The notes under the pieces: generated by a model
The model's database searches: none
What the model saw: the letters and a program-made list of their open reading frames with translations, nothing else
Told to the model about the DNA's origin: nothing
Position numbers and translations under genes: made by a program
From: Nannocystis exedens
Lineage (GTDB): Bacteria > Myxococcota_A > Polyangia > Nannocystales > Nannocystaceae
Length of the DNA stretch: 64,000 nucleotides
Assembly: GCF_002343915.1 (NCBI RefSeq)
Contig: NZ_NETK01000001.1
Coordinates: 9,510,001 to 9,574,000 of the forward strand
Direction: 5' to 3'
Shown here: piece after piece, positions 17,336 through 26,051 of the stretch
Position numbering within the stretch: the stretch's first letter is position 1
Layout of the letters: every line of letters starts with the position of its first letter

Positions 17336-18944
17336 AGCCCGGAAGGCCCGGGGGCTGCGCGCCGGTCAGCAGCGGGCCGCCGTCGCGCAGGCCCGGCGCG
17401 CGCAGGCTGCGAGCCTGGGTGTCGGCTTCGGGGAGCGGCGCGACCCACAGGCCGAGGTCCGGGCCCTCGGCGTCGAGGTAGTAGACGCCGTGCTCGGGGA
17501 CGTACGCGAACCCGTAGACGACGTCCTCGGCGAGGGTGGTGTAGACGTCGGTGGCGGGATCGACGACGGCGATGCGGACGAACGCGTCCTCGCTGTTCTC
17601 GAGCGAGGTGACGATCCGGCCGTCCTCGAGCTCGTGGAAGGGCACGCCGAGGGTGGGCAGCAGCTCGGTCCAGGCGCCGGTGGTGCGATCGATGCGCCAC
17701 CAGCTGCCGCGATTGAAGCTGTTTTGATCGTTGCGGAGGTAGTACCAATCGTCGCCGTCGATCATTGGCAGGCGGATGAATTCGTAGGTGGACGGCTGGC
17801 GGTACCACTCGAACAGCTCGCCGTCGCGCGGGTTCCACAGCGCGGCGACGGTCTCGTCCGGGTCGGACGGCATCCGCAGCCAGAAGCCGTGGGTCGAGCC
17901 CGTGAGCACCTCGGTGTGCGCGGGCACTTCGAGCGCCTCGCCGGTGGCGGCGTCGTGGACGGCCACGAGGGTGCCGTCGGGGCCGACGAGGCCGAGCCAG
18001 TCGTCGTCGACCCAGTGCCAGGTGCCGGTGAGGCGTTGCGTAAAGTCGAGGCGACCCCACGAGGCCGCGGTGTGGGCATTGGCGGTGAGCTCGGTATCGA
18101 CGCCGGTGGCCAGGTCGCGCACGAAGGTCGATTCGACCTCGCCGTCGCCGAGCTGCTGCCACACGAGGCGCGCGCCGCCGGGCGCCCGCTGGGCGTGACG
18201 CACCTGCTCGATGACGGCGATTTCGTCGCCCTGCAGGTCGTAGACCCGCAGCTCGCCGGCGTCGGTGAGGGTGAAAACCGGGCCGGCGCCGGCCGGCTCG
18301 CCCGCGAACGGATCGGAGAAGCCGATGTCGACGAACTCGCCGGGCAAGCGCTCGAGCTCGTCGCCCGGCTCGCCGCCGAGGCGCCACAGCGTCAACGGCT
18401 GCGCCCCCACGCCGGCGGCGGACGGGACCCAGCTGGAGTCGCGCCCGGGGGTGGTGGTGAAGTACATCGCGTGGGCGCCCCGGCTCCAGCCCATGAGGTC
18501 GTGGTCGGAGATCCGGCCGACCTCGACCGGGTCGTCGAGGCCCTCGACCTCGAGGCGATCGAGCTGGACGATGGCTCCGTCGCGCTCGCGGAAACCGAAG
18601 GCGACGCGGCCGAGGTCGTCGGTGCCGCTCAACATGAAGCGATCGACGAGGTCGGCGGTGGGGTCGACGGGGGCGACCTCGTCGCCGCACAGATCGGCGG
18701 CGTACATCCGCCACGTCGGAATGTCGGCACCCCAGCGGAAATACACAGTGTCCCCTGCGACGAACAGATCCTGGAGATGACCGTTGAGCGCGGGGGCCTG
18801 GTCGGCGGGCGAGGCCCACAGGCGGGTCGGCGCGTCGGCCGGGCAAACGGCCGATTCGGGCCCGTCGGCCGTATCGTCGCCGCAGGCGGGAGCGAGGAAG
18901 AGCAGGACGCTGGCAGACGACAGGACTCGAGCAGAGGACGACAC
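17304..18944 (-). CDS. Lipoprotein with WD40/TolB-like repeats, function unknown
   Basis: A 546-aa protein starting at GTG 18944, with a signal peptide and a lipobox ending LAPAC. The rest is a series of beta-rich repeats (for example DDLGRVAFGFRERDGAIVQL, WHWVDDDWLGLVG, DDWYYLRN, DAFVRIAVVD) that look like propeller blades reporting running values, as in TolB-like surface proteins. A Met/Leu-started extension to 19625 passes through repeat DNA and has no signal. No catalytic motif is visible. The 3' end overlaps the SRAP gene by 32 bp tail to tail. Confidence 0.75.
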   Translation of the reverse strand: MSSSARVLSSASVLLFLAPACGDDTADGPESAVCPADAPTRLWASPADQAPALNGHLQDLFVAGDTVYFRWGADIPTWRMYAADLCGDEVAPVDPTADLVDRFMLSGTDDLGRVAFGFRERDGAIVQLDRLEVEGLDDPVEVGRISDHDLMGWSRGAHAMYFTTTPGRDSSWVPSAAGVGAQPLTLWRLGGEPGDELERLPGEFVDIGFSDPFAGEPAGAGPVFTLTDAGELRVYDLQGDEIAVIEQVRHAQRAPGGARLVWQQLGDGEVESTFVRDLATGVDTELTANAHTAASWGRLDFTQRLTGTWHWVDDDWLGLVGPDGTLVAVHDAATGEALEVPAHTEVLTGSTHGFWLRMPSDPDETVAALWNPRDGELFEWYRQPSTYEFIRLPMIDGDDWYYLRNDQNSFNRGSWWRIDRTTGAWTELLPTLGVPFHELEDGRIVTSLENSEDAFVRIAVVDPATDVYTTLAEDVVYGFAYVPEHGVYYLDAEGPDLGLWVAPLPEADTQARSLRAPGLRDGGPLLTGAQPPGLPGFTSFAGAAAR

Positions 18945-19533
18945 GTCGGAAGCCTGAGCGAGCGAATGGATGCGGTCAAGGACATTGCATCGTTGGGCGA
19001 TCGCACTGCGCCGGTGGGCGCAGAGGCGGGAATAGACGCCCGCGGCGATGGTTGAGTGAGCGGCGCGCGGGACGTGCATCGGAGGTCCGCGACGCGCGGC
19101 CGCTCGGTCCGCGGCGACGCGGGGCGAGGACACGGGTTTTGGTGACAGGACGCGGCGCGTGCGGGCACCCGGGCGCGCGTGGCCATGGCGAGGTCGGGAA
19201 TCACAGGCCGGGCGACGAGCTCGCAAAGGGGCGCCCGGGCTTGCGGTCGGGGGCCGCAGTGCCGAAGCGGGCGACGAGGTCACGCGAAGTTGCACGGGCT
19301 CGTGGTCGAGGAGGCAGGAATCACGGGTCGGGCGGGCGCGCCAGCGATCGGGCTCGTCGGGGCGAGGGTGGGAGGGGGGAATCACAGGTCGGCGCGCGGG
19401 CGCGAGCGACGGGCGGCCCGCAGTTCGCGGGTGGCGCGGGGAATCACATGTCTTTGAAAACATGTCCCGAGGTGCGGGGGCCCGGGGCACGACTGCGAGA
19501 TCGGCGGGCTCCTCGCCGCGTTGGCGGCACGAC
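18945..19533. other. Divergent intergenic region with imperfect GGAATCAC repeats
   Basis: About 590 bp between a minus- and a plus-strand gene. From about 19196 to 19465 the motif GGAATCAC followed by an AGGTCGG-like segment recurs four times (about 19196, 19315, 19378, 19440), spaced roughly 120, 63 and 61 bp, so the unit is about 60 bp. The last copy runs into a palindrome, ACATGTCTTTGAAAACATGT (19446-19465). No gene is credible here. Confidence 0.6.
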
Positions 19534-20538
19534 ATGCCGCGCACCAGCATGCTCCTCCGCGCCCTCGCCCTCGCGCTGCCCTTCTGCGGGGCGGCCTTGA
19601 CCCCGCCGGCCATCACGCTGAGCACCTGCGGCGAGCAGGTCGAGCGGATGCGCCGGAGCTTCGCCGACCTGGAGGCGCGGCTGGGCAGCCCGCACGTACA
19701 GCGCGAGGACTGGCCGCTGCCGGTCTCATCCGCGGGAGCGCCGATGTTCGGGGCGAAGCCGGGCCCGATCCTCTACGGGCCCAGCTCGGACCACGAGTGG
19801 CCCGAGCTGGCGCGAGCGGTGGCGGCGCTCGAGGACGAGCGCGAGCTGTGGCGCGGCTGGGGTCAGGCGCGCGCGCCCGAGCCGGTCTATCTGGCGCTGC
19901 GCAGCGACGTGCGGCTCGACAAGCACTGGCCGGCGCTGCAGCGGCTCGCGAGTGAGTGGGAGCTGCGGCTGGTGGTCGCCTCGCCCGAGCCGGCGCTGCC
20001 GCGGCCGATCGCGCCGGGGTGGGTGCGCGAGGCGGTGGCGGGGCGCACGCTGACGGCGCAGGCGGGCTTCGATCGCTTCGAGGAGCTGCGCGACGTGTGG
20101 GCGACGGCGGATACCTGTCCGGCGACCGTCCACGTCGACACGCAATTCGGGTTCGGGCCGCGGCAGATGATGCGACTGTGGGCCGAGCGGGCCGAGGTGT
20201 GTCGCTGCTTCTCGATCGACGAGGAGGCGCTGGTCGCCGTGGCCTGGCGAGCGTTCGCGCCGCAAGGCTCGCCCCAGCGGTGGTTGCCGCTGAAGATCGC
20301 GGTGACCGAGGAGGCCCGGCACCGGGCCGAGCGCGAGTACGGGGCCGACTCGGTGCATTCGCCGGATCCGACGGCGATGCTGCTGCCGGGCGCGGCGACG
20401 GTCGAACGACTGCTCGCCCTGCTCACCGCCGACCGCTCGCCGACCATTCACTTCGGCGCGCCGAACCGCGGGCCGCTGTTCGATCCGCTGTTCGATTACA
20501 CCGCGTGGGCCAACGGCAAGTCGGGACGCGGGCGGTGA
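19534..20538 (+). CDS. Secreted hypothetical protein, 334 aa
   Basis: A signal peptide (MPRTSMLLRALALALPFCGAA) leads a 310-residue domain rich in Trp, Glu and Leu. Four to five Cys occur in the mature part, including CPATVHVD and CRCFSIDEE. I do not recognise the family; there is no catalytic motif. The pattern of short helices and TVHVDTQFGFGPRQMMRLW might suggest a repeated alpha/beta fold similar to biopolymer-transport-associated periplasmic proteins of myxobacteria, but this is only an impression. It is probably periplasmic or secreted. Confidence 0.7.
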   Translation: MPRTSMLLRALALALPFCGAALTPPAITLSTCGEQVERMRRSFADLEARLGSPHVQREDWPLPVSSAGAPMFGAKPGPILYGPSSDHEWPELARAVAALEDERELWRGWGQARAPEPVYLALRSDVRLDKHWPALQRLASEWELRLVVASPEPALPRPIAPGWVREAVAGRTLTAQAGFDRFEELRDVWATADTCPATVHVDTQFGFGPRQMMRLWAERAEVCRCFSIDEEALVAVAWRAFAPQGSPQRWLPLKIAVTEEARHRAEREYGADSVHSPDPTAMLLPGAATVERLLALLTADRSPTIHFGAPNRGPLFDPLFDYTAWANGKSGRGR

Positions 20539-20840
20539 GGCGGTCGGCGGTCGGGTTCGGACGCGGCGCTCCGGCGAGTCGCAAGCCGGGGGCGTCGGGC
20601 GAGCCGTGAGCGTCCATCGCTTCGAGCTCCCCGGCGGGCGAAACGGACGAGGTCGGCAGGGCTTGCCATCGCTTCGGCTCCGCGAGTCCGCCGCGGCTGC
20701 GAGTCACTCGGGGGGTGCGCGAAAATGGCGCGACCCCGGGCCAAGCGGGTCGCTTCGAGCTCCCGCGCGCCGACGCGGGGGCGGCCGTTCTGGCCTGCGC
20801 GGGCCCGCCGCAGTTGCGAGGCACTCGGGTATGCGCGAAG
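20539..20840 (+). other. Short spacer with an imperfect direct duplication
   Basis: About 300 bp. CGCTTCGAGCTCC occurs at 20618-20630 and again at 20751-20763; GCGAGTCACTCGG near 20699 is matched by GCGAGGCACTCGG near 20817; and GCGAAAATGGCG near 20719 by GCGAAGATGGCG near 20836. These point to a diverged tandem duplication of about 120-135 bp that includes the start region of the next gene. No separate gene is seen. Confidence 0.45.
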
Positions 20841-21437
20841 ATGGCGGCGATGGTACGACCCCTGTGCAAGCTCGTGATCGCGGCGCAATGGGTCACGGCC
20901 GCATGCGTGGCGCGGGCGCCCGGCGAGACGACCGCGGGCGACGGGAGCGAGGCGACGGGCCCTGCGTCGACGACCGGCGATTCGCCGGGCGGCACGACGG
21001 GCCCCGCGTCGACCAGTGGCGAGCCGCCGGACCCGACGACGGAGGCCGCGAGCTCGAGCGGGGCGTCGACGAGGGGAGCCGGAGAATGTGCCCTGATCGT
21101 GGGGCCCCACGACGAGCCGCCGGAGGCCGATCCCGACGGTTGCTTCGCGGTCACGGACGAGGCCGGCTGCGCGGCCAAGGGGGACGCCTGTATGGCGCTG
21201 TTCGGCGTCCCGGCCGAGTGCGCTGATTCGCAGTGGTGTCGGCCCGACGCGGACGCGGCGACCTTCCTCGCCTGCCGGCCGTTCACGATCTGCAAACCAT
21301 CGGGGCGGGTCGTGTGCGTCGCCACGGACGGGGGGACGCGGGCGTTCTACACCACGGGCTGCATGCCGGTGGGATTCGGGCCGTGCGAACCGGGGTTCGA
21401 TTCGCCGGACTCGGGGCCGCCGCCGACGTGTGAATGA
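20841..21437 (+). CDS. Cys-rich lipoprotein of unknown function, 198 aa
   Basis: A signal with lipobox VTAAC is followed by a Thr/Gly/Ser/Ala linker of about 60 residues and a C-terminal domain of about 115 residues with about a dozen Cys (CALIVG, GCFAV, GCAAKGDAC, ECADSQWC, ACRPFTICK, VVCV, GCMPVGFGPC). This is a standard myxobacterial surface lipoprotein layout: anchor, flexible stalk, disulfide-locked head. ATG 20841 and 20850 are both possible starts. The function is unknown. Confidence 0.75.
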   Translation: MAAMVRPLCKLVIAAQWVTAACVARAPGETTAGDGSEATGPASTTGDSPGGTTGPASTSGEPPDPTTEAASSSGASTRGAGECALIVGPHDEPPEADPDGCFAVTDEAGCAAKGDACMALFGVPAECADSQWCRPDADAATFLACRPFTICKPSGRVVCVATDGGTRAFYTTGCMPVGFGPCEPGFDSPDSGPPPTCE

Positions 21438-21510
21438 GACGTGAGCCGCGGGGGCGAGCGCGTGAAATGTGGGCAGTCGCGGCGCGCGGGGGGCCGCGCG
21501 CCGCGACTGT

Positions 21511-22602
21511 TCAGTTGTACTCGGTGCCGCCGCTGCGGAGCAGGTACTTCTCGGACACGCTCTTGAGCTGGACGCGGCCGAGCTCGGGGTGACGGCGCTC
21601 GAGCTGCGGGCGGATGACGATGCCCTCGCGGACGTGGAGGGCCTGGCCCGACACGGTCTCGCGGCCGTCGGTGTGTTCGGCCATCACGGCGCGGCTGAAC
21701 GGGCCGCGGTAGAGCACGGGCACGCGCGGCAGCTCGAGGGCGGCGCAGGCGGCCTGCAGGTCGGCGTCGGACAGGAACCCGCCCTGGCCGTACCAGCCGG
21801 TGTAGATGTCGAACACGCGGAACCCGAGGTTGCGGTCCTGGTCGGTCCTGGAGCCGTAGGACAGGTCCTGCACGCCGGCGCCGAACACCTCGCCGAGCAC
21901 GAACACCGGGCGACCGGCGGCCAGCTCGTCGGCGAACACCTTCGCGGCCCGGGCCTCGAAGTCGAGGTGGCGAGCGACGCGGAGGTAGAGGTTGTGAGCG
22001 TTCTCGGCGGCCGTCGGGGTGAAGGCGAGGCCCTTGGCGGCGAGGCCCTTGCTGCTGACGATCAGCGGGCCGTGCTCGCCGGCGGCGTCGTTCGGCACGA
22101 GGCCGAGCTGGCACCACGTGCCGTGGATCTTCTCGGTGAAGACGACGGGCTCGCCCTCGACGAGGACGTCGGGGAAGGCCTTGACGTTCTCGACGTCGTA
22201 CTTGACGCAGCGATCGGGGCCGGCGCCGTAGACGTGGCCGTTCATGTGCGACGGTACGACCGGCTCGTATTTGACGATGCCGAGCTCGGCGGTGACGTCC
22301 TGGCCCTCCGACCAGCCGGGCCGCGCGGGATAGACGAGGCCCTGCGACAGCACGCCGCGCAGCTTGATCGCCTTGACGCGGTTCATGTCCTTGCCCGACA
22401 GGCGCCCCCGCAGGCCGAGCTCGTCGAGCAGCGGGTCGGGGACGATGGCCTGCTCCGGGATGTATGCGACGAGGTCTCCGCTGACGAACTGGCCCTTGCG
22501 GACGATCGAGCGGTAGTCGCCGACGCGGGCGATCTCGAGGGCGTCGGCGTTCTCGTGCGGCTCGATGGCCACACGCACGACGTGGACGGCGAAGCTGGAC
22601 AT
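21511..22602 (-). CDS. RNA ligase, DRB0094 (DraRnl) type
   Basis: A 363-aa nucleotidyltransferase that seals RNA. The N-terminal ~110 residues form the OB-like module of DraRnl-type ligases (VVRVAIEPHENADALEIARVG). The catalytic core has motif I EKIHG with nucleophile Lys158, motif IIIa-like GFRVFDIYTGW (260-270), motif IV EGIVIRP (326-332) and motif V LKSVSEKYL (346-354, Lys347 and Lys352). All key residues are present, so it should be active with ATP. Known relatives seal nicks whose 3'-OH end is RNA and are thought to act in RNA repair. ATG 22602 is chosen because it starts the OB domain. It stands alone, with no obvious RNA-repair partner adjacent. Confidence 0.9.
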   Translation of the reverse strand: MSSFAVHVVRVAIEPHENADALEIARVGDYRSIVRKGQFVSGDLVAYIPEQAIVPDPLLDELGLRGRLSGKDMNRVKAIKLRGVLSQGLVYPARPGWSEGQDVTAELGIVKYEPVVPSHMNGHVYGAGPDRCVKYDVENVKAFPDVLVEGEPVVFTEKIHGTWCQLGLVPNDAAGEHGPLIVSSKGLAAKGLAFTPTAAENAHNLYLRVARHLDFEARAAKVFADELAAGRPVFVLGEVFGAGVQDLSYGSRTDQDRNLGFRVFDIYTGWYGQGGFLSDADLQAACAALELPRVPVLYRGPFSRAVMAEHTDGRETVSGQALHVREGIVIRPQLERRHPELGRVQLKSVSEKYLLRSGGTEYN

Positions 22603-23200
22603 GATTGCACCTGTGCTTTCGTGACTGGGTCCTGGCAAATGCGCGGACACGGCGATACCCGACGTGCCCGCCGACGCGGCCGCCTCACAGGACGGTCGCA
22701 TCGGAGATTGTTACGAGCCGCGACGGCCCGGAGACAAAATCAACGTACTGTCGCCGGTGCCGCCGGATACGCTCCTGGCACGCACGCGGCGGCCGATACG
22801 GCCGGAGCGTACGAGGAGGCGCAAACCAGAGGACGGGCGTCGAGCGACATGGAGACCCAGGGAGGGCGAGAGTAGGCGAGATCAGGCCCCGCTGTCAATA
22901 CGCCAGGATCGCGCGACCGTCGATTGCCGCCGCGGCGCGAACTCGAACCCGAAGGTCCGCGGACGTCGGCGTAATGGCGGGACCCGAGCGGCCGGGTCGA
23001 CGGGATGGTCTTTGCGACAGGTCGATTCGCGCCGGGTCCGGGCTGACAGCGCGTGCTGAGCTCCGACCGGCCGAGATGCCGCGAGCGACGGCCCGGCGCG
23101 GCCTCGCGTCGGGGGCTCGCGGCGAGTGGCCGGGCCCGGGAGACATGCCCTTTACGACATGCTCGATCGCGGCGCCGCGGTGCCACCATTCTTCGTCGAA
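22603..23200. other. Intergenic stretch, little visible
   Basis: About 600 bp between two minus-strand genes. All frames give Arg/Pro/Ser-rich text without domain features. A palindrome-like pair GACATGCC and CGACATGC occurs at 23141-23162, near the 3' end of the esterase-like gene. Nothing else is supported. Confidence 0.5.
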
Positions 23201-24481
23201 TCACAGCAGTTCGACGCAGCCGTCGGGGCCGGGGCGGCCGAGGCCGGGGGCGAGGGCGGCGGCGGTGACCGTCGGGACCACCAGCAGGGCGTCGAAGGCG
23301 GCGGACAGCGACTTGTAGGGGTCGTTGTAGCGGGCGGCGTCGGCGGGATCGTAGGCGCCCTCGATGGCGCGGATGGCCGGCTTGCCGCCGAGGCTGCGCT
23401 GCAGGCCCTTGCTGCGCAGGAGGTCGGGGACGGCCAGCAGCGCGGGGCCGGCGAGGCCGGCGAACACGCCGTCGAAGCTGCCCGAAGGGGCAGGTGGCAG
23501 ATCGATCGGGCACAGGCGGCCGTCGGTCCGCTCGAGCACGGCGCGGCCGCGGACGAACAGGCCGCCGACGGCGACGTAGCCGCGGCCGTGCCACTGCCGC
23601 AGGTACTCGCCGAGCGAGGGCGCGGCGCCGGGCACGTCGGCGGCGGTCCGCCGGTTCTCGCCCCAAAAGAACAGCTTGTTGTCGGCGCCGCCGAGCTGCA
23701 GCGCGAGGTCGAGGTTGCGCGCGCGGTGGAACTCGGGGGCGTCGAAGGCCCAGCTCTCGGCCTGGTCGAGCAGCTGCACGGCCGCCTCGGCCTGCATGCG
23801 CGCGCGCGCGTAGGCGGAGGCGGAGCTGCGCTCGACGTAGGCCGGCCGCTGCTCGTCGAGGCGCTTGAGCAGGGCGGCCAGGCCGGGGCCGTCGCCGCCG
23901 CGGAGGATCGCGGTGGCCCGCGCGGCGTGCTCGGGATCGACGGCCTGGAGGTACGCGAGGTAGCCACGCGCGACGGCGTCGAGCTCGCCCGGGTCGGTGC
24001 CGTGGACGTGCAACATGACCTTCGGGCCAGCCGCGTTGTAGGTCCGCACCGCGGCGATGAAGTCGCGCAATTCGGCGGTGCGCAGGGCGGGCTCGTCGAG
24101 GTCGAGGAGGATGGCGTCGAGCGCGTCGAGGTCGGGCTCGCCGGCGGCGGTGACCCAGGCGTCGAGGGCGAAGCCGGCGTGAATGCTGACGTCGAGCGCG
24201 AGGCCGGTGACGCCGTGGTCGCGGACGAGGGCGAGGAAGAGGTCGCGGGCGAGGACCACGAACTCGTGCCCGCCCGCGAGCGGGCGCCCGAGGCCGATGA
24301 CGCGCGCCTCGGCGAAGCGAGCGGCCAGCGGCGCGAGGACGGCGGCGGCGATCGGTTCGCCGGGCTCGAGCGCGCCGCGAGCCGCGAGGGCGTCGAGCTC
24401 GACGCGAGCCTCGGCGCGCAGACTACGGTTGCCGGCGCAGGCCGAGGCGAGGAGAAGGAGGGCGAGGGAGATCGGGCGCAC
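23201..24481 (-). CDS. Erythromycin-esterase-like lipoprotein with altered active site
   Basis: A 426-aa protein. The signal peptide ends LLASAC, so it is lipid-anchored. The fold matches the EreA/Ere-like family: an N-terminal block GLGRPLAGGHEFVVL, then VTGLALDVS, a helical middle and FFWGENRRT. In active Ere enzymes these blocks read as GE-x-x-HG-x-x-EF, an ALE strand and an AHN-x-H block. Here the first Glu is Arg, the catalytic His is Ala, the second Glu is Asp and the late His is lost. It is probably a binding protein or has another chemistry. GTG 24481 is chosen because TAACTT lies 8 nt upstream; GTG 24499 is the alternative. Confidence 0.7.
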   Translation of the reverse strand: MRPISLALLLLASACAGNRSLRAEARVELDALAARGALEPGEPIAAAVLAPLAARFAEARVIGLGRPLAGGHEFVVLARDLFLALVRDHGVTGLALDVSIHAGFALDAWVTAAGEPDLDALDAILLDLDEPALRTAELRDFIAAVRTYNAAGPKVMLHVHGTDPGELDAVARGYLAYLQAVDPEHAARATAILRGGDGPGLAALLKRLDEQRPAYVERSSASAYARARMQAEAAVQLLDQAESWAFDAPEFHRARNLDLALQLGGADNKLFFWGENRRTAADVPGAAPSLGEYLRQWHGRGYVAVGGLFVRGRAVLERTDGRLCPIDLPPAPSGSFDGVFAGLAGPALLAVPDLLRSKGLQRSLGGKPAIRAIEGAYDPADAARYNDPYKSLSAAFDALLVVPTVTAAALAPGLGRPGPDGCVELL

Positions 24482-24722
24482 GCCCCGCGAAGTTATCACG
24501 CCCCGGCGATCGCGGCCCGCATCTTGCGCGCTGCGCCGAGAATCGCCGTCGGCGAGTCGACGGCCGGGCCCGATGCGATGTCACGGGCGGCTCGGCAGGA
24601 CAGTGACAGGGACGCGAGCGACGCCGCAGTATCGCCGCAGGGCGGGGAGGATTGGCCGATCGCGACGACACGCGCAGGGAGATCCGTCAGCCCCCATACG
24701 CACGCGCCGTCGACCCGCGCGG

Positions 24723-24750
24723 TTGACGATCGGGCCCGGACGTGTACCAT
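24723..24750 (+). promoter_or_regulatory. Promoter TTGACG-N16-TACCAT, probably leaderless
   Basis: A -35-like TTGACG (24723-24728) and a -10-like TACCAT (24745-24750) are 16 nt apart, and the ATG at 24758 comes 7 nt after the -10. An in-frame ATG at 24749 falls inside the -10 box, so 24758 is the better start. Confidence 0.55.
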
Positions 24751-24757
24751 GCCGGCG

Positions 24758-25750
24758 ATGCGACTCTTACGAATGGTGGTCCTGGTGAGCCTGGCCCTGG
24801 CGAGCATGGGCGAGGGCGAGGCGAAGGCGTGCTCCTGCCTGCGGCAGGACTTCGGCGGCGGCAAGCTCTACGTCGGCGCCGGCGGCTCGGTGCCCGCCGA
24901 CGCGGAGGGCTTCGCCTGGACCGGCGGCGAGAAGCTGACCAGCGCGAAGGGCCGCGTGACGGTGGTGCGCGTCGACGGCAAGAAGAAGGTGCCGGTCAAG
25001 TACACGATCGTCGAGAAGGGGCCGCTCGAGGTGATCGTCCCGGCGGCGAAGTTCAAGCCGGGCCAGGTCTACGAAGTGACGGTACGCGAGGGGCCGCAGG
25101 CGGCCGAGACCCGCAAGAACCTCGATCCGGGCGCGACCAATGTGCCGCCGCCGGAGACGACGACGACGGTGACGATCGCGGCCGGGCCGCTGACCCTGCC
25201 GCAGGCGACGCTGACCGCGTCGGCGCCGGCGCAGGAGAAGATCAGCGTGGCCCACCCCGCGAGCTGCAGCGCGGAGATCGAGGCGGCCACGGCGGCCCTC
25301 AAGGTCGAGCTGCCGGCCGAGGCCGAGCCGCTGCGCGAGTACCTGGTCTACGAGACCCGCGTCGACGGGGCGGTGTGGAACGCCAGCAGCGGCCTGTGCA
25401 ACCACGTCGATCCGGGCCGCACGTGGACCGGCGAGGCCGGCACCGACAAGCTGTTCGTCGCCTGCGAGCAGCCCGACGCGCTGAAGCCCGGCCGCCACAA
25501 GGTCGAGGTCGAGGTCGCCTCGCCCGACCGCGCCAAGGTGATCACGACGCCCGCGGTCGAGCTCGAGCTGGCCTGCGCCGCGGCGCCGCCCCCCGCCGCG
25601 GAGCCGTCCACGCCGGCGCCGGCGCCCTCCGAGCCGCAAGAGCCGCCGCCGGTCGCCAAGAAGGGCTGCAGCGTCGGTGATCCCGGCTCGTTCGCGTGGG
25701 TGCTCGGGGTCGGCCTGCTGTTCGCGCGCCGCCGCCGGCGCGCTGGCTGA
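24758..25750 (+). CDS. MYXO-CTERM surface protein, Cys-rich N-terminus, function unknown
   Basis: A 330-aa protein with a signal peptide ending near EAKA, followed at once by CSCLRQ. The middle has two beta-rich Ig-like regions (VTVVRVDGKKKVPVKYTI; then KVELPAEAEPLREYLVYE). A Pro/Ala/Glu stalk of about 30 residues leads to KKGCSVG, a hydrophobic helix and RRRRRAG: the tripartite MYXO-CTERM signal processed by myxosortase for surface display. No enzyme motif is seen. The first in-frame ATG, at 24749, is rejected because it overlaps the -10. Confidence 0.8.
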   Translation: MRLLRMVVLVSLALASMGEGEAKACSCLRQDFGGGKLYVGAGGSVPADAEGFAWTGGEKLTSAKGRVTVVRVDGKKKVPVKYTIVEKGPLEVIVPAAKFKPGQVYEVTVREGPQAAETRKNLDPGATNVPPPETTTTVTIAAGPLTLPQATLTASAPAQEKISVAHPASCSAEIEAATAALKVELPAEAEPLREYLVYETRVDGAVWNASSGLCNHVDPGRTWTGEAGTDKLFVACEQPDALKPGRHKVEVEVASPDRAKVITTPAVELELACAAAPPPAAEPSTPAPAPSEPQEPPPVAKKGCSVGDPGSFAWVLGVGLLFARRRRRAG

Positions 25751-25752
25751 AA

Positions 25753-25795
25753 GGGCATGTGCGCCAGGACATGTCCGAGGCGACATGTCCCCGAG
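25753..25795. repeat. Cluster of CATGTCC-type palindromes
   Basis: Right behind the MYXO-CTERM gene, GGGCATGTGCGCCAGGACATGTCC overlaps with GGACATGTCCGAGGCGACATGTCC, so arms are shared by neighbouring hairpins. A further GC-rich element lies near 25843-25872. They fill most of the 300-bp gap to the next gene, which otherwise holds nothing recognisable. Confidence 0.65.
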
Positions 25796-26051
25796 CGCGG
25801 GCAGGTGGGCGCGAGCCGCGCCAGGTGGCGCCTGTCCTCGGGGCCATGCCCCGAGCGGCAGGTGCCACATGCTGCGAACAGGCCGCGCCCGCGGGCGCGG
25901 CTTGGGAGATGCGGTCGGCAGCGCCTGCCCTCGGGTCCAGGGGCACGGGCCTGGGAGCCGCGGTCCCCTTGCGAGCATGCGCGCGCGTGCGGGTTCGCGC
26001 GCGAGCCGGTCATGACAGCGGCCGGCCGAGCCGGTATCGTGGCGCGGCGCC

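Noticed and set aside
23201..24481. Macrolide resistance gene (erythromycin esterase)
   Set aside because: Key catalytic His and Glu positions are substituted, and the protein is a lipoprotein; the name would mislead.
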